Shown: positions 22,503 through 32,840 of the stretch, in pieces | Position numbering within the stretch: the stretch's first letter is position 1 | Layout of the letters: each line of letters begins with the position of its first letter | From: Branchiostoma floridae | Taxonomy: Eukaryota > Chordata > Leptocardii > Amphioxiformes > Branchiostomatidae | Direction of reading: 5' to 3' | Assembly: GCF_000003815.2 (NCBI RefSeq) | Contig: NC_049988.1 | Span: 487,679-551,678 of the forward strand | Length of the DNA: 64,000 nucleotides | Notes under the pieces: generated by a model | Seen by the model: the letters and a program-made list of their open reading frames with translations, nothing else | Told to the model about the DNA's origin: nothing | Databases searched by the model: none | Position numbers and translations under genes: made by a program

Positions 22503-23909
22503 CTGCAATTGCAACAACAATTATGTAGTCTTTATCTTCATAAACACCAAAGACACATAACAGCAGAAGAGTATACACCAGTAAGAGTTCAATGGTTTTG
22601 TGAGCGTATGTATCGTTTGTTTCTTCATGAGAGCTCAAATTGGCCCGCAGGTCGCTTTTTTTAGTTGCCTTCATGGGGGAAGGCGTAAAACAAAGTATAA
22701 AATAGAGGTACAGTTTACATCATCTAAAGTCCGGATCCAAATAAGTCTATACACAATACACGTCTTAGAATGCAATATTCCGATAGTTACCTATCGATGA
22801 AGTAACAGCCGTCCTTGTCTCTCTCTACTTGGTGCCGCCCACTGAACATGGCGGCCAGCATGGAACCCTCGTCCCTCACCAGGGTGGACAGGAAGGTGGA
22901 GAAATGCCGACCTCCGACGTTCAGCGGCACCACTTTCGGTAACTGGGCACAGGATAACAGTTGATTATGTTATAAATGAAGGTGTGGAAAAGGCAAATTT
23001 GTTGTGGTGTTAGGTACAGGCCAGGAATGAAGAAAAACGTTGCCATGTGCGGTGTAATATCCGGCTTGAAAAATGGCTGTTAGTGCCTAGTAATCCGGAC
23101 GTATCACTAGTTCCGTACGCGCAGTGTAAAAAGACAAATAAGGCTCCGCCTAGAGAGCGTTGGCAAAAAAGGCCTTCTCAGAAATAGGTGCATTTGCGAG
23201 CTCTATGCCCTGAGGGGAAAACAGCACCTAATGTGCGTAGCTTTTGTAAATGCAATACAAAAATGGCATTTTCTCACCAACTATCAGGTCGTAGGCTTGA
23301 ACACATGTTTACATGCAGAACCCGGTTTTGACTTTAAAGTAATTTAGCTAAGCTGCCTGCATTTGCATGGTCTGAAATTTAAATATCTAAATATAACGTG
23401 GCGTAAGACGCGCCATCAAGACTCGAGACCGGAAAAGTAAAGCGGTCATCCTCAGTTACTGACATTAACTTAGCTTTCGAAAAATACACAATGATCATAA
23501 GATGCCGATCTAGAAATAGCATGTATACACACACCTGTGACATTTTACGTATTTATCGGGCATTATTAGCCTCCATAGCAGGCTCTCTACGGTCTTTTTT
23601 TGGCTCATAATACACTTTTGCTGGCCATTTCTTTTTGTACTGGGTCGCTGATTACTGCAGGGCCGGCAGTCAGAAAAGGCCAGCAAACAGAGACCCAGTA
23701 CAAAGATGAATAGCCAGTAAAAGTGTATTATGAGCCCCCCAAAAAGGCCCTAGAAAGCAGTGCTATGGAGGCTAGGGCATTATAAGTTATGTAGGTACCT
23801 GGTTTTCCATGATGACCTATAAATGTGCCTTCTACTGACGTTTGGTGATCTGTGCACTTCAAGATCCCACTCCAAAACCAGCCCAATTCTTCACACAAGC
23901 CTCGTCTAT
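21911..23909 (-). CDS. KCTD7/14-like BTB (T1) domain protein, complete 3-exon gene
   Basis: Exons: 23909-23799 (5'UTR and ATG at 23810, four codons MENQ), 22942-22791, and 22502 to the stop at 21913-21911. Junctions are phase 0 and phase 2 and give a 251-residue protein. Residues about 5-100 form the KCTD-type BTB/T1 fold: VPLNVGGRHFSTFLSTL, SMLAAMFSGRH and CYFIDRDGRAF, then HILEFLRHAKLPPP and EVYIEAQYFGLQVLADKL. SGRHxxxxDxxGxYFIDRDG is diagnostic of KCTD proteins. These act mostly as cullin-3 adaptors or GPCR-associated scaffolds in the cytosol; the partner here is unknown. The C-terminal half (from about residue 105) is less conserved and lacks the FKITWW-like tail of KCTD7. KCTD7 or KCTD14 is the closest type; exact orthology is not established. 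Confidence 0.88.
22791..22942 (-). CDS. KCTD-like exon 2 (BTB core)
   Basis: A 152-base exon with TGCCCAG acceptor and GTAACT donor. It encodes LPKVVPLNVGGRHFST through DKDGCYFID, the T1 core. It has no own ATG, so the upstream exon supplies the start. Confidence 0.9.
23567..23774. mobile_element. Fold-back MITE with 9-bp target duplication
   Basis: The two arms (TAGCCTCCATAGCA... and ...TGCTATGGAGGCTA) are inverted over about 85 bp, including CTCATAATACACTTTT and TTTGTACTGGGTC. The direct flanks are identical, GGGCATTAT at 23558-23566 and 23775-23783. A 9-bp duplication with long terminal repeats is typical of Mutator-like elements. It lies in intron 1 of the KCTD-like gene. Confidence 0.85.
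23799..23909 (-). CDS. KCTD-like exon 1 (5'UTR end and four codons)
   Basis: Bounded by a TTTTGCAG acceptor and a GTACCT donor. The only plausible start is the ATG at 23810-23808 (context CATCATGGA), giving MENQ in phase 0 with exon 2. Most of the exon is therefore 5'UTR, with at least one more upstream noncoding exon. Confidence 0.65.
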
Positions 23910-24789
23910 CTGCAAAAGCAAAACATTTGTCAAATTTTGCAAATAAATAAGTGTACACAGTACATAAACTCGCTTGCAGCAATATACTGGCTTATGAAAT
24001 ACGAAAGCGACCCAACTGGCCACTCGTCTGTCTGGACCCTTGATTGCGTCATGTAAACATTACGGGTCATGGGAACACATGGGGTCAAGTAAACACTGGC
24101 GGGGGTCACGATAACGCTTGAGGTCATACAAACAAAAACGGAACATCTTTAACAGTATCGGGACGGTTCAGTGCTGATCCGGGCCATTCCAAAAAAACCT
24201 GAGGGGAGTATTTGGAGAAAGGTACATTCACATTTTTTGGAATGGCCTATTGTAACACAGGTCACTCCCAAATGATGCAAAATAGCCCGGGAGGAATAGG
24301 GCCGGCCTGGAATAAAGGGTTCGATGAAAGAGCTGGGCTGGGCCCCTGGCCTGTCTACCTGGCCTGTCTACCTGGCCTGGCCATCACGTCAGGCCACCAA
24401 GATACCCCCATTCATACCCTCAGAAATCCTCAACCTCTCATCTAGCTGCGCCCTCTAGCAGAATATAGACAAATTGCCGAGAGCATGTACTTAGTGCATT
24501 GTCAAGCCACCTACTAGCAAAATAAACTGATATCTATTCAACGTTACTTGTCTGAATTTCTAAGGGTCTGCAAATAGAGAAACAACAACATTAAGGGAGA
24601 TAGAAACGACACTTGTGGTTGATGTTGAGAACAACGATACCATAATCACAGTGTAACATTTGATCTAGTGGCAAATGTTACAACAGGCAGTTTGGCCAAA
24701 CAAAGGAGGTCATATTTAGGTCACCACGTAACTGCAGGCCTGAGTATGGCAGAAACGGGTGCTGAAAGAGGATTGGACTTTGACTTGAC
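23910..24789. other. Upstream flank of KCTD-like gene
   Basis: No supported ORF. A short duplication, GGCCTGTCTACCT twice, lies at 24347-24372. The promoter of the KCTD-like gene should lie here or in this direction, but no core promoter element is convincing. Confidence 0.4.
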
Positions 24790-26447
24790 ATTTTCCCCTT
24801 CACCTTATCAAAGGGTTGAAGATTGAATATCTAGTCTTCAATGTACATATTGAACAAGGACTGACTGCTTTAAAACAAGGCTGGAATACAGCAGTTTGTT
24901 TTTCATTTAGCAAATGTTAGTTTAACCCACTGCTTTAGGGATCTGATCCCCCAGACAACTCTCTAAGGGAACTAAGCGCCAAGCACGCTCCACCTGTCAC
25001 GTCTCTTTTAATAAACCAGCAACAGGCGCTCCTCCAGGGACAAAATAGTTGATTGAGAGGCATAGTAATTGCTACTCTTTAGCGCTGTCAGAGAACTCAG
25101 CCTGGCCTGTCAGCCCGGCCCCTTGACTGGCCCTTAGAGGAAGTAGAAATATAACTCTGTCTGGGAGGTAATAGGCCTTTCTACCAGCCAGAAATACAAG
25201 TACCACAGTTTGTGTCTTTTTGATCTGTCTTCAACTAGACCGTACAACAAAAAGAGAAGTAATGTTCATGACGTGCTGTATAGGCCACAGCAAGTAAATT
25301 TTATGGATGACATCCTCTGCAGACTTCAAAAATAGGGCGATAGGGCGAAAAAAAACAAGATGGGTGAAAAAAACAAACAAGATGGCTACATTTTGAAAAA
25401 TACTAGTAGGCAGCATAAAGTTGTGATGACTCTTGTAAAAAGAATTAAAGGGTCAAAACATGGTATCAGAGCCAACAAGGCATTCATTCCTGTATTTAAG
25501 ACATGTACTGGTGTGGTAAAAGTGACACCAGTGTGGTAGACTGGCATCACCAACAAAGTTGGTAACCACACTCATAGCTTCCATATTGATCACTTATACA
25601 ACTATCCAATAAGTTTCATTTATGTCATACCTGTGACGTGAAAACGTGTCCCCCGTCGGCCGTCGGGCGATCCGGCCCGCGATCGGGCTGATACCTTGGG
25701 TGATACGGAATACACCGTGTTGTATTCTATATTTCTACAACTACAGTCCTGGCTACCTCGCAAGTCTCAATTCTACAAGTACAATTATTAGGTTACAACA
25801 AAATATATTTGCTCATTTTGGTATTTAAGCGACATGTTTACCATCCCTACAGAAGAAAAAAATTCTTTTTTTTTCTGAAATCAGGCGAAAATTAATGCGC
25901 GCGCTGATGTCATCCATAAAATTTACTTGCTGTGGCCTTAGAGGTAAAACAACACTTTCCTCTCCCAGTCCCCGGAGCCAACAATCTCCACCCATTCCAA
26001 CACAGAGTGCCCCAGTTGTTCCTCTGACCCCTGTGTGACATCAAGGCCACAGAAATGGCTGGGGAGGGAAACCCACCAGACCAAAGAAAAACTGGGAAAA
26101 TCTGCTCTTCGGAAAACTTTGTACAGAAAGTACTGAAAAGTCTTAAATGACCGACTTGCCTGGTACGATCCTAGATATATAGACAAGAAAAACAGAATGG
26201 ATTACGGAAGAAACGTTATACGTGGATGGATTAGATGGAAGCAAATGCTTGGTTCCTGGTAGACACAGTCCGACAGAGCAGAGTGTTGGAGAAATCATGC
26301 CTGACTGTATCTTACACTAAGATCACCAGCACTACCAAAATTTGTCAAAGGTGCCATACAAAGACCACAAGTTCTTCTGAACCATATGTTCTTCTAAAGA
26401 CTAAACCAATCTCGCACTTTTCTGCTCTCTGCTCTTTTCGTCACAGT
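24790..26447 (+). repeat. Inverted duplication, left arm (with transposon insert)
   Basis: This arm pairs as reverse complement with 27717-28737 along its length, for example CCCTTTGATAAGGTGAAG, CTGGAGGAGCGCCTGTTGC and GAACCAAGCATTTGCTTCCA. It is longer because the 655-bp transposon 25283-25937 interrupts it. Differences are scattered, so this is a real, older duplication. Confidence 0.9.
25283..25937. mobile_element. Short TIR DNA transposon, copy 2 (655 bp)
   Basis: The ends are a perfect inverted repeat of about 32 bp starting GGCCACAGCAAGTAAATTTT. TA lies directly outside the left end (25281-25282) and, after one T, outside the right end (25939-25940). The other arm of the inverted duplication shows the uninterrupted site (CTATA at 28224-28228), so the insertion is confirmed inside the window. 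The interior is shared with copy 1 at 16767-17216. No transposase ORF. Confidence 0.9.
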
Positions 26448-26542
26448 TTTTATCACACTAGTCTGTAGAAAAGTACCATAGTTTGTGTCTTTATTATATA
26501 TCTGGGGTGAAACAACGTTTTCCTTGATTTTTTTTTTTTAAA

Positions 26543-26815
26543 CGGCCGCGTGGCGCGTTGGTACACCCGATCCCTCGATCTCGGAAGTTAAGCAACGTGC
26601 GGTCCGGACAGTGCTTGGATGGGAGACCAACCAAGAACGTCCGGATTGCTGTAGACTCATGAAGCTTTCCATGAAATCGTCTTCCGGGAGGGACGTAAAA
26701 CGGGGTCCCGTGCTCGAAGAGGTGCCTCGACCACGTTAAACAGCCTCATTACCCTCACTTTGGGTACCTACTGGCTGCAAAATACACCCGATATCATATC
26801 ATATCATATCATACC
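26543..26815 (+). mobile_element. 5S rRNA-derived SINE
   Basis: The head resembles 5S rRNA: GATCTCGGAAGTTAAGCAAC matches the internal A-box region and GCTTGGATGGGAGACC the C-box region, ending GGATTGCTGTAG. A body with GGGACGTAAAACGGGGTCCC and ACTTTGGGTACCTACTGGC follows, then a tail of (ATATC)n repeats to 26815. 5S-headed SINEs belong to the SINE3 type. It lies in the spacer of the inverted duplication. Confidence 0.85.
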
Positions 26816-27504
26816 ATAACCCCCCAACCGTTCTCCAGAGCGCATGTTTCAGCTTCACCACCTTGCCCTTGGGGAGATTCTCCTGGCTGGAGCAGAAAAT
26901 CGGGGCACAGCGCTAGCCAGAGAGCAATTACTCCTTCCCTGCAAGATTTGACATCTGGTCCTTACACTGACACAGTTACAACATACCCTATGTCCCAGAA
27001 CAGCCTGACAGTATTCTCACACTGTTATCTATATTTTTTCATAATATTGTTTTGCAATATCAGACTCTAAAAGCCCTTTTCTATAGTTTTGCATGTAGCA
27101 TTGTAGGTGGTAAAGGTTTTTGTTATGACTTTTGTACTGCTGCCTCCTGGTAAAATGCTATACAGTTTACAGGCCTTTTTGTGACAGGAGCCAGTAGAAT
27201 CTTTAATCGGGTCTAATGACAAATTATGGTCTGTTTCCAGATTGGAGAATCTCATCGGTTATTCTAAATGAAATACGTTATATACCAAATACAGCTCTTG
27301 AATGAAGTACGTTACAAATTTAGGATAAGCTACTTTGATCATTCAGTCTCAAAGTATGTATCTCAGGCTAACAGCTGTGAATGTAAAAAGAGGTGCCAGT
27401 ATTTGACACTAGATAAGCATAGAAATAACATCATAAAGGCAAGAAAGTCTCCATCATAACTACAAGCAGAAAACTACAAGATCGTAAATATGAGCTACAA
27501 TTGG

Positions 27505-27575
27505 TGGGTACCTGGTAGACACAGTCCAACAGAGCAGAGTGTCAGAGAAATCATGCCTCAGACTGCGTCTTACAC
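27505..27575 (+). repeat. Third copy of the GGTAGACACAGTC segment
   Basis: CTGGTAGACACAGTCCAACA and GAGAAATCATGCCT repeat the text at about 26258-26312 in direct orientation and at 27875-27930 in inverted orientation. The inverted duplication therefore has an extra partial copy in its spacer. Confidence 0.75.
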
Positions 27576-27716
27576 CAGGCAGAAAGTATTAGTAAGGGTA
27601 TGATGGCAAGTATTCTCTTAAGCCTTATATTTTTGGCGTTCTGTCTAAGAACAATGTTGTGAAAAAATCTCAGGGCAAAATACATCATTTTTTCTATAGA
27701 CGTGTGTGATTATATA

Positions 27717-28737
27717 CTGTGACGAAAAGAGCAGGAAAGCGCAAGTTTGGATCTGTTTGTATAAGTTGACACTACAAAACGTAATGGTTCAGAAGAACTT
27801 GTGGTCTTTGTATGGAACCTTTGACAACTTGGGTAGTGCTGGTGAACCTATTGTAACTTAGTGTAAGATACAGTCAGGCATGATTTCTCCAACACTCTGC
27901 TCTGTCGGACTGTGTCTACCAGGAACCAAGCATTTGCTTCCATCTAATCCATCCAGGTATAACGTTACTTCCCTAATCCAATCTGTTCTTCTTGTGTATA
28001 TATCTAGGATCGTACCAGGCAAGTCGGCCATTTAAGACTTTCCATTACTTCCTATACAAAGTTTTCCGAAGAGCAGAGTTTCCTTGGTCTGGTGGGTTTC
28101 CCCTCCCCAGCCAATGCTGTGGCCTCGATGTCACACAGGGGTCAGAGAAAGAACTGGGGCATGTGTTGGAATGGGTGGAGATTGTTGGCTCCGGGGACTG
28201 GGAGAGGAAAGTGTTGTTTTACCTCTATACAGCACGTCATGAACATTACTTCTCTTTTTGTTGTACGGTCTAGTTGAAGACAGATCAAAAAGACACAAAC
28301 TGTGGTATTTGTATTTCTGGCTGGTAGAAAGGCCTAATACCTCCCAGACAGAGTTATATTTCTACTTCCTCTAAGGGCCAGTCAAGGGGCCGGGCTGACA
28401 GGCCAGGCTGAGTTATCTGACAGCGCTAAAGAGTAGCAATTACTATGCCTCTCAATCAACTATTTTGTCCCTGGAGGAGCGCCTGTTGCTGGTTTATTAA
28501 AGACACGTGACAGGTGGAGCGTGAAATGACGGGGTCACATGCTTGGCGCTTAGTTCCCTTAGAGAGTTGTCTGGGGGATCAGATCCCTAAAGCAGTGGGT
28601 TAAACTAACATTTGCTAAATGAAAAACAAACTGCTGTATTACAGCCTTGTTTTAAAGCAGTCAGTCCTTGTTCAATATGTACATTGAAGACTAGATATTC
28701 AATCTTCAACCCTTTGATAAGGTGAAGGGGAAAATGT
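27717..28737 (-). repeat. Inverted duplication, right arm (empty site)
   Basis: Reverse complement of 24790-26447 without the transposon. Its own small differences include an extra stretch GAAATGACGGGGTCACAT near 28522. ORFs crossing it are open by chance and differ between the arms. Confidence 0.9.
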
Positions 28738-29340
28738 TTTCAATTTGTCACAGTGTTTTCTTTCTTGTGCTGGAAACATTTCCAAAGCACTAACAAAAAC
28801 ACACGTGAATAATAGTTTCTCATTATAAACACTATCTACGCGCAAGTTGATATAGCTGTTGCTAAATGCTACACAAACACTGCTTAAGTACCAGTCTTAA
28901 GAAACACGGGTAAATGCATCAGTTCCTAAATACTAGAAAAAACAATCATGTTGGAGGTGAAGATATCCCTTGGCCAGGTGCATATACCAAAATGTGCGTT
29001 ATTCTAATTAATACCTAATATTTGCATAATTAATAAAGACATTACATAGTTATTTTGTGGTCACTTCATGGTAGAGACTTCATATTGGAGATATATAGGT
29101 TGCTTGAGGACAGGTGAATACAATGAAATACATCTTATGTCAAGACTCAGGTATATGCAATAATTGGAATACAAGGGACCCAACCCTCCTTGTCTGAAAC
29201 AAGTTCAACTATCTTATTACCATGTAATTACGTTAATATTGATACTATGAATGTAGTTAATCAAACTCGTGTACTTATATCATTCTGAAACTGCATTTTG
29301 TGATTTATACCAATCAACTTCTAAAATGTCATGTAAACCC
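28738..29340. other. Intergenic, nothing supported
   Basis: AT-rich, without ORF or repeat that I can support. Confidence 0.5.
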
Positions 29341-29500
29341 GTTTTTTTTTGGGGGGGGCGAAATCGCTAAAGGGGGGCGAGGTAGGGGGGCGAGATCACT
29401 AGCCGGGGAGGGCGAGATCGCTAGTGATTTCGCCCCGGGGGGGCGAGATCGCTAGTGATTTCGCCCCCGGGGGGGCGAGATCACGGGGGGGCGAGATCGC
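29341..29500 (+). repeat. G-rich palindromic minisatellite
   Basis: Runs of 6-9 G alternate with CGAGATCGCTAGTGATTTCG and then C runs, so each unit is both G-quadruplex-prone and self-complementary (GGGGGCGAGATCGCTAG paired with inverse text ending CGCCCCC). About five imperfect units. Confidence 0.85.
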
Positions 29501-29894
29501 TGTCACACCGGACCTGAATTTTCTGTACCGGTACCCACCCCCTATTAAGCACCATGGTATCATCATTGTGTAAGAGTAAGAATCACTTGACGGTACTTTT
29601 GCAAATGTGACAGAATTAGTACAATAGAAACCATGTTAAAACAACTTGGGAATACAACTTTCCAAGTCATACCATGAATGGTTTGTACAATTGTGCTCGT
29701 GGGGTGACAGTAAGAATTGACTCGGTCGTCTTTTCATGGGAGTAAAGGTTTGACAGTTGCTTTATCAACTTTTCCGTGTTTTCAGTTCAGATTTAAAATT
29801 AGCTGTGAAGGTTCTACTTGTTTACGGGGCCTATCTATTGGGGTTTACAAGACTGCAAGAGGCACGTCCGGACTCAGAATGGTGGACGGGTTAG

Positions 29895-30131
29895 GTTTAC
29901 ATCATGGGGACTGTACAGTTTACATATGGAGTGGATGTACTGACAATATAACACTACTTATTTATATCATTTTTGGTCAATGAAAGTTTCATCTATCTAA
30001 ATCTTTGTTTAAGGTTACATAATGGGGACAGTACAGTAGACATATGGAATGGGTATACTGACAGTATACTGTAATACTACTTCTTTATTACATTTTTGGT
30101 CAATGAATGTTTTATCTATTTAAATCTTTGT
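29895..30131 (+). repeat. Tandem duplication upstream of the zinc-finger gene
   Basis: Two direct copies of about 117 bp: each runs GGTTTACATCATGGGGAC / GGTTACATAATGGGGACAG ... ACATATGGA ... TTTTTGGTCAATGAA ... ATCTTTGTT. It ends just before the zinc-finger coding start and could contain intron or promoter sequence. Confidence 0.8.
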
Positions 30132-30150
30132 TCTGTCCTTGGTTAAAGGC

Positions 30151-31455
30151 ATGGCAGAGGCAGGAAATGGGTCTCCTACTACTGTTCCCCAGGAACTCGG
30201 TGATGGTTCTCCTATTGGAGTTTTAGGTGACAGAGATGCAGGCATTGTCAAAGATCAGCTCGCAGAAGGCAAAAGCAGTTTGAACTGTCAATCAGAAGCA
30301 CATACTGATAAAAAGCGTTACGTATGTGGGGATTGTGGGTACCGGACACGTTGGAAGCATAACTTATCTCAACATATGAGAACTCATACAGATGAAAAAC
30401 CCTACAAGTGTGACCAGTGTGACTATTCCGCAAGGAACACAAGCGGCCTTAATAATCATCTAGCCAAACACACTGGTGACAAACCCTACATGTGTGGGGT
30501 ATGTGGGTACAGGGCACTTTTGCACTCTACCCTGTCACAACACATGAGGACTCATACCGGTGAGAAACCCTACAAGTGTAACCAGTGTGATTATTCTGCA
30601 ATAAACAAAAGTAACTTGGATTATCATCTAGCCAAACATACTGGTGACAAACCCTACATGTGTGGAGAATGCGGGTACAGGACAGCTAGAAAGTGTCACT
30701 TATCTAAGCATATTAGAATCCATACAGGTGAACGCTACAAGTGCGACCAGTGTGCTTATTCCACTACGCTGAAATACACATTGGACAGCCATCTGCTCAA
30801 ACATACTGGTCAAGAACCCTACATGTGTGGGGAGTGTGGGTACAGGACAACTCAAAAAAGTTATCTATCCAGGCATATGAGAACTCATACTGGTGAAAAA
30901 CCCTACAAGTGTGACCAGTGTGACTATTCTGCTGCAAGGAAACACCATTTGGACATCCATGTTGCAAAGCACACCGGTGACAAACCCTACATGTGTGGGG
31001 AGTGTGAGTACAGGACAACTCAGAAGTGTGACTTATCCAGACATATGAGAAGGCATACAGGAGAAAAACCCTACAAGTGTGACCACTGTGATTATTCTGC
31101 TTCAGAGAAAGCCAAATTGAACGCCCATGTTGCAAAACACACTGGAGACAAACCCTACATGTGTGGGGAATGTGGGTACAGGGCAGCTGTCAAAAGGTAC
31201 CTATCGAGGCATATGAGAACTCATACTGGTGAAAAACCCTACAAGTGTGACCAATGTAATTATTCTGCTGCACAAAAATGCTATTTGGACCAACATCTAG
31301 CCAAACACACTGGTGAGAAACCATACATGTGTGGGGAGTGTGGGTTCAGGACAGCTCGAAGGTCTCAATTATCCCTACATATGAGAAGGCATACAGGAGT
31401 AAACCCTTTCAAGTGTGACCAGTGTGACTATTCTGCCACAAAAAATCCACCTTGA
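30151..31455 (+). CDS. C2H2 zinc-finger protein, 13 complete fingers
   Basis: Starting at ATG 30151 the product is 434 residues. Residues 1-52 are a low-complexity leader without SET, KRAB or BTB similarity. Then come 13 complete C2H2 fingers (CX2C, X12, HX3H) and a truncated fourteenth. Odd fingers read YMCGECGYR...HMRTH, even ones YKCDQCDYS...HLAKH, so the array grew by duplication of a two-finger, 168-bp unit. Linkers alternate TGEKP and TGDKP; the one after finger 5 is TGER, lacking KP. Such proteins bind DNA in the nucleus; the target cannot be read here. The text TTAAAG just before the ATG could be a 3' splice site, with a noncoding exon upstream. The stop falls inside finger 14 through a one-base frameshift. 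Confidence 0.93.
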   Translation: MAEAGNGSPTTVPQELGDGSPIGVLGDRDAGIVKDQLAEGKSSLNCQSEAHTDKKRYVCGDCGYRTRWKHNLSQHMRTHTDEKPYKCDQCDYSARNTSGLNNHLAKHTGDKPYMCGVCGYRALLHSTLSQHMRTHTGEKPYKCNQCDYSAINKSNLDYHLAKHTGDKPYMCGECGYRTARKCHLSKHIRIHTGERYKCDQCAYSTTLKYTLDSHLLKHTGQEPYMCGECGYRTTQKSYLSRHMRTHTGEKPYKCDQCDYSAARKHHLDIHVAKHTGDKPYMCGECEYRTTQKCDLSRHMRRHTGEKPYKCDHCDYSASEKAKLNAHVAKHTGDKPYMCGECGYRAAVKRYLSRHMRTHTGEKPYKCDQCNYSAAQKCYLDQHLAKHTGEKPYMCGECGFRTARRSQLSLHMRRHTGVNPFKCDQCDYSATKNPP

Positions 31456-31835
31456 AGAACCATCTAGCAAAACATCGGCAAGAAACTCTTCACGTGTGGG
31501 GAATGTGGGTACGGCACAATGCAAAGTCTTTTAAAAACAGCCCTACAAGTGAGCTACATTCTACATTCTGGGCAGCCATCTAGCACACTTGAAAAAAAAA
31601 ACTTGTATGGGAAGTTTGGACAAAGGACAACATGAAGCTAGGTCTAAGTACCCACTCATGAGAGAAACCGTTGTAATAGCTGTGTGACTAATCTGAGCAG
31701 CTCAAAAGTCAGATATTGTCCGTACGCCTTCTGGATTATCACGTGTACACTGATGAGAAACTCTGTGTTTATGGTGTGGGTACTGAACAATTTTACAACA
31801 GAAGTTTCTAGACATACCTGTACATGTATGCCACA
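31456..31835 (+). pseudogene. Decayed zinc fingers downstream of the ORF
   Basis: After the stop, finger text continues in another frame: STLKNHLAKH, then FTCGECGYGTMQS near 31490-31525, and remnants resembling HTDEKL...YGVGTEQF near 31745-31795. Frameshifts and stops separate them. The array was once about three or four fingers longer. Confidence 0.75.
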
Positions 31836-32049
31836 CAAATAGGTAAAATATCAAGTAAGCGCATTACTTTATGTGTCACACAGTAATATCTTAGAATAAG
31901 TTACTTCACGCTCACAGTTATAAGTGTGCATTGTAGTTAAGGTCGAAGTTACCTTTCTTTGTTCATGAATCTTTGTTATATGTTTTTACAATGTATTTAG
32001 TTTTGAATTCCCAACATTACTCACAATGCCCTACTAAGCTAACTTTTTT

Positions 32050-32400
32050 TAATACCCATAAGTATCATAACGCTATAGAGCATCTATACCTTTGTATATA
32101 TAAAATGGCTGCACCACAGTATACAATAGAGATCTCAAGTCCTTTTGGCAGCGTGTTTGACATTCTATAAATATCAAGAATAAGGAAGATTGAAACCTAA
32201 TATGCATCTAAGATAATTACATCTCAAAGTTTCGGCAGGCTAGCCAACTTTTTACTGACATCCTAGAAAATATGGAGCCTAAGTGTACATAAAATGACTC
32301 ATTTACTAACCTTTAAAGTATAAACTGCAAAATAGTATACATCATAGTATTATGATATTGGTTTGTGCTTGAGTTCAAATTTTTTTAAATAACAAAAAAG
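32050..32400 (+). repeat. Zinc-finger 3' flank shared with 18766-19065
   Basis: Same order of short matches as the 18.8-kb segment (CCCATAAGTAT, AAAATGGCTGCACC, CTGACATCCTAGAAAATAT, GTGTACATAAAATGAC). It begins about 600 bases past the zinc-finger stop, so it could be 3'UTR. A (CA)n run follows at 32522-32535. Confidence 0.55.
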
Positions 32401-32840
32401 TGTTTTCATAAATCACTGAAGAGATTTGCTTCGCCATAGTCTTCGCCATAGTCTACTAATAAACCGCTTTTGACTTAGAATTGCTTGGGTTGTGTTGATT
32501 TGGTTTTGATTCTTAATGTAAACACACACACACACCTGGAATATTTTGCACATTAGACGTTTAATTTATTGGTCAGGGATATGGCGCTAAAGGTGGGGAT
32601 AGAGTACTAGTGTACAATATATATGGAAGTTAAGTCTTTGTAGATATCGGTGACGGAAGGCCATAACATATCAAACCACCTACCTTACATACAATGAAGC
32701 TTTCCCCAAAATACGCAGTACCCCTACATTGAGAAGAGAGCAGTATGATATCGTTACCTTACTAAATCTTTTGTGTCTGTGTCATATTCCAATCTGTTTA
32801 TTGTTACTAGATTAATGTTGGGGATTTTTCAATGGGAAAC

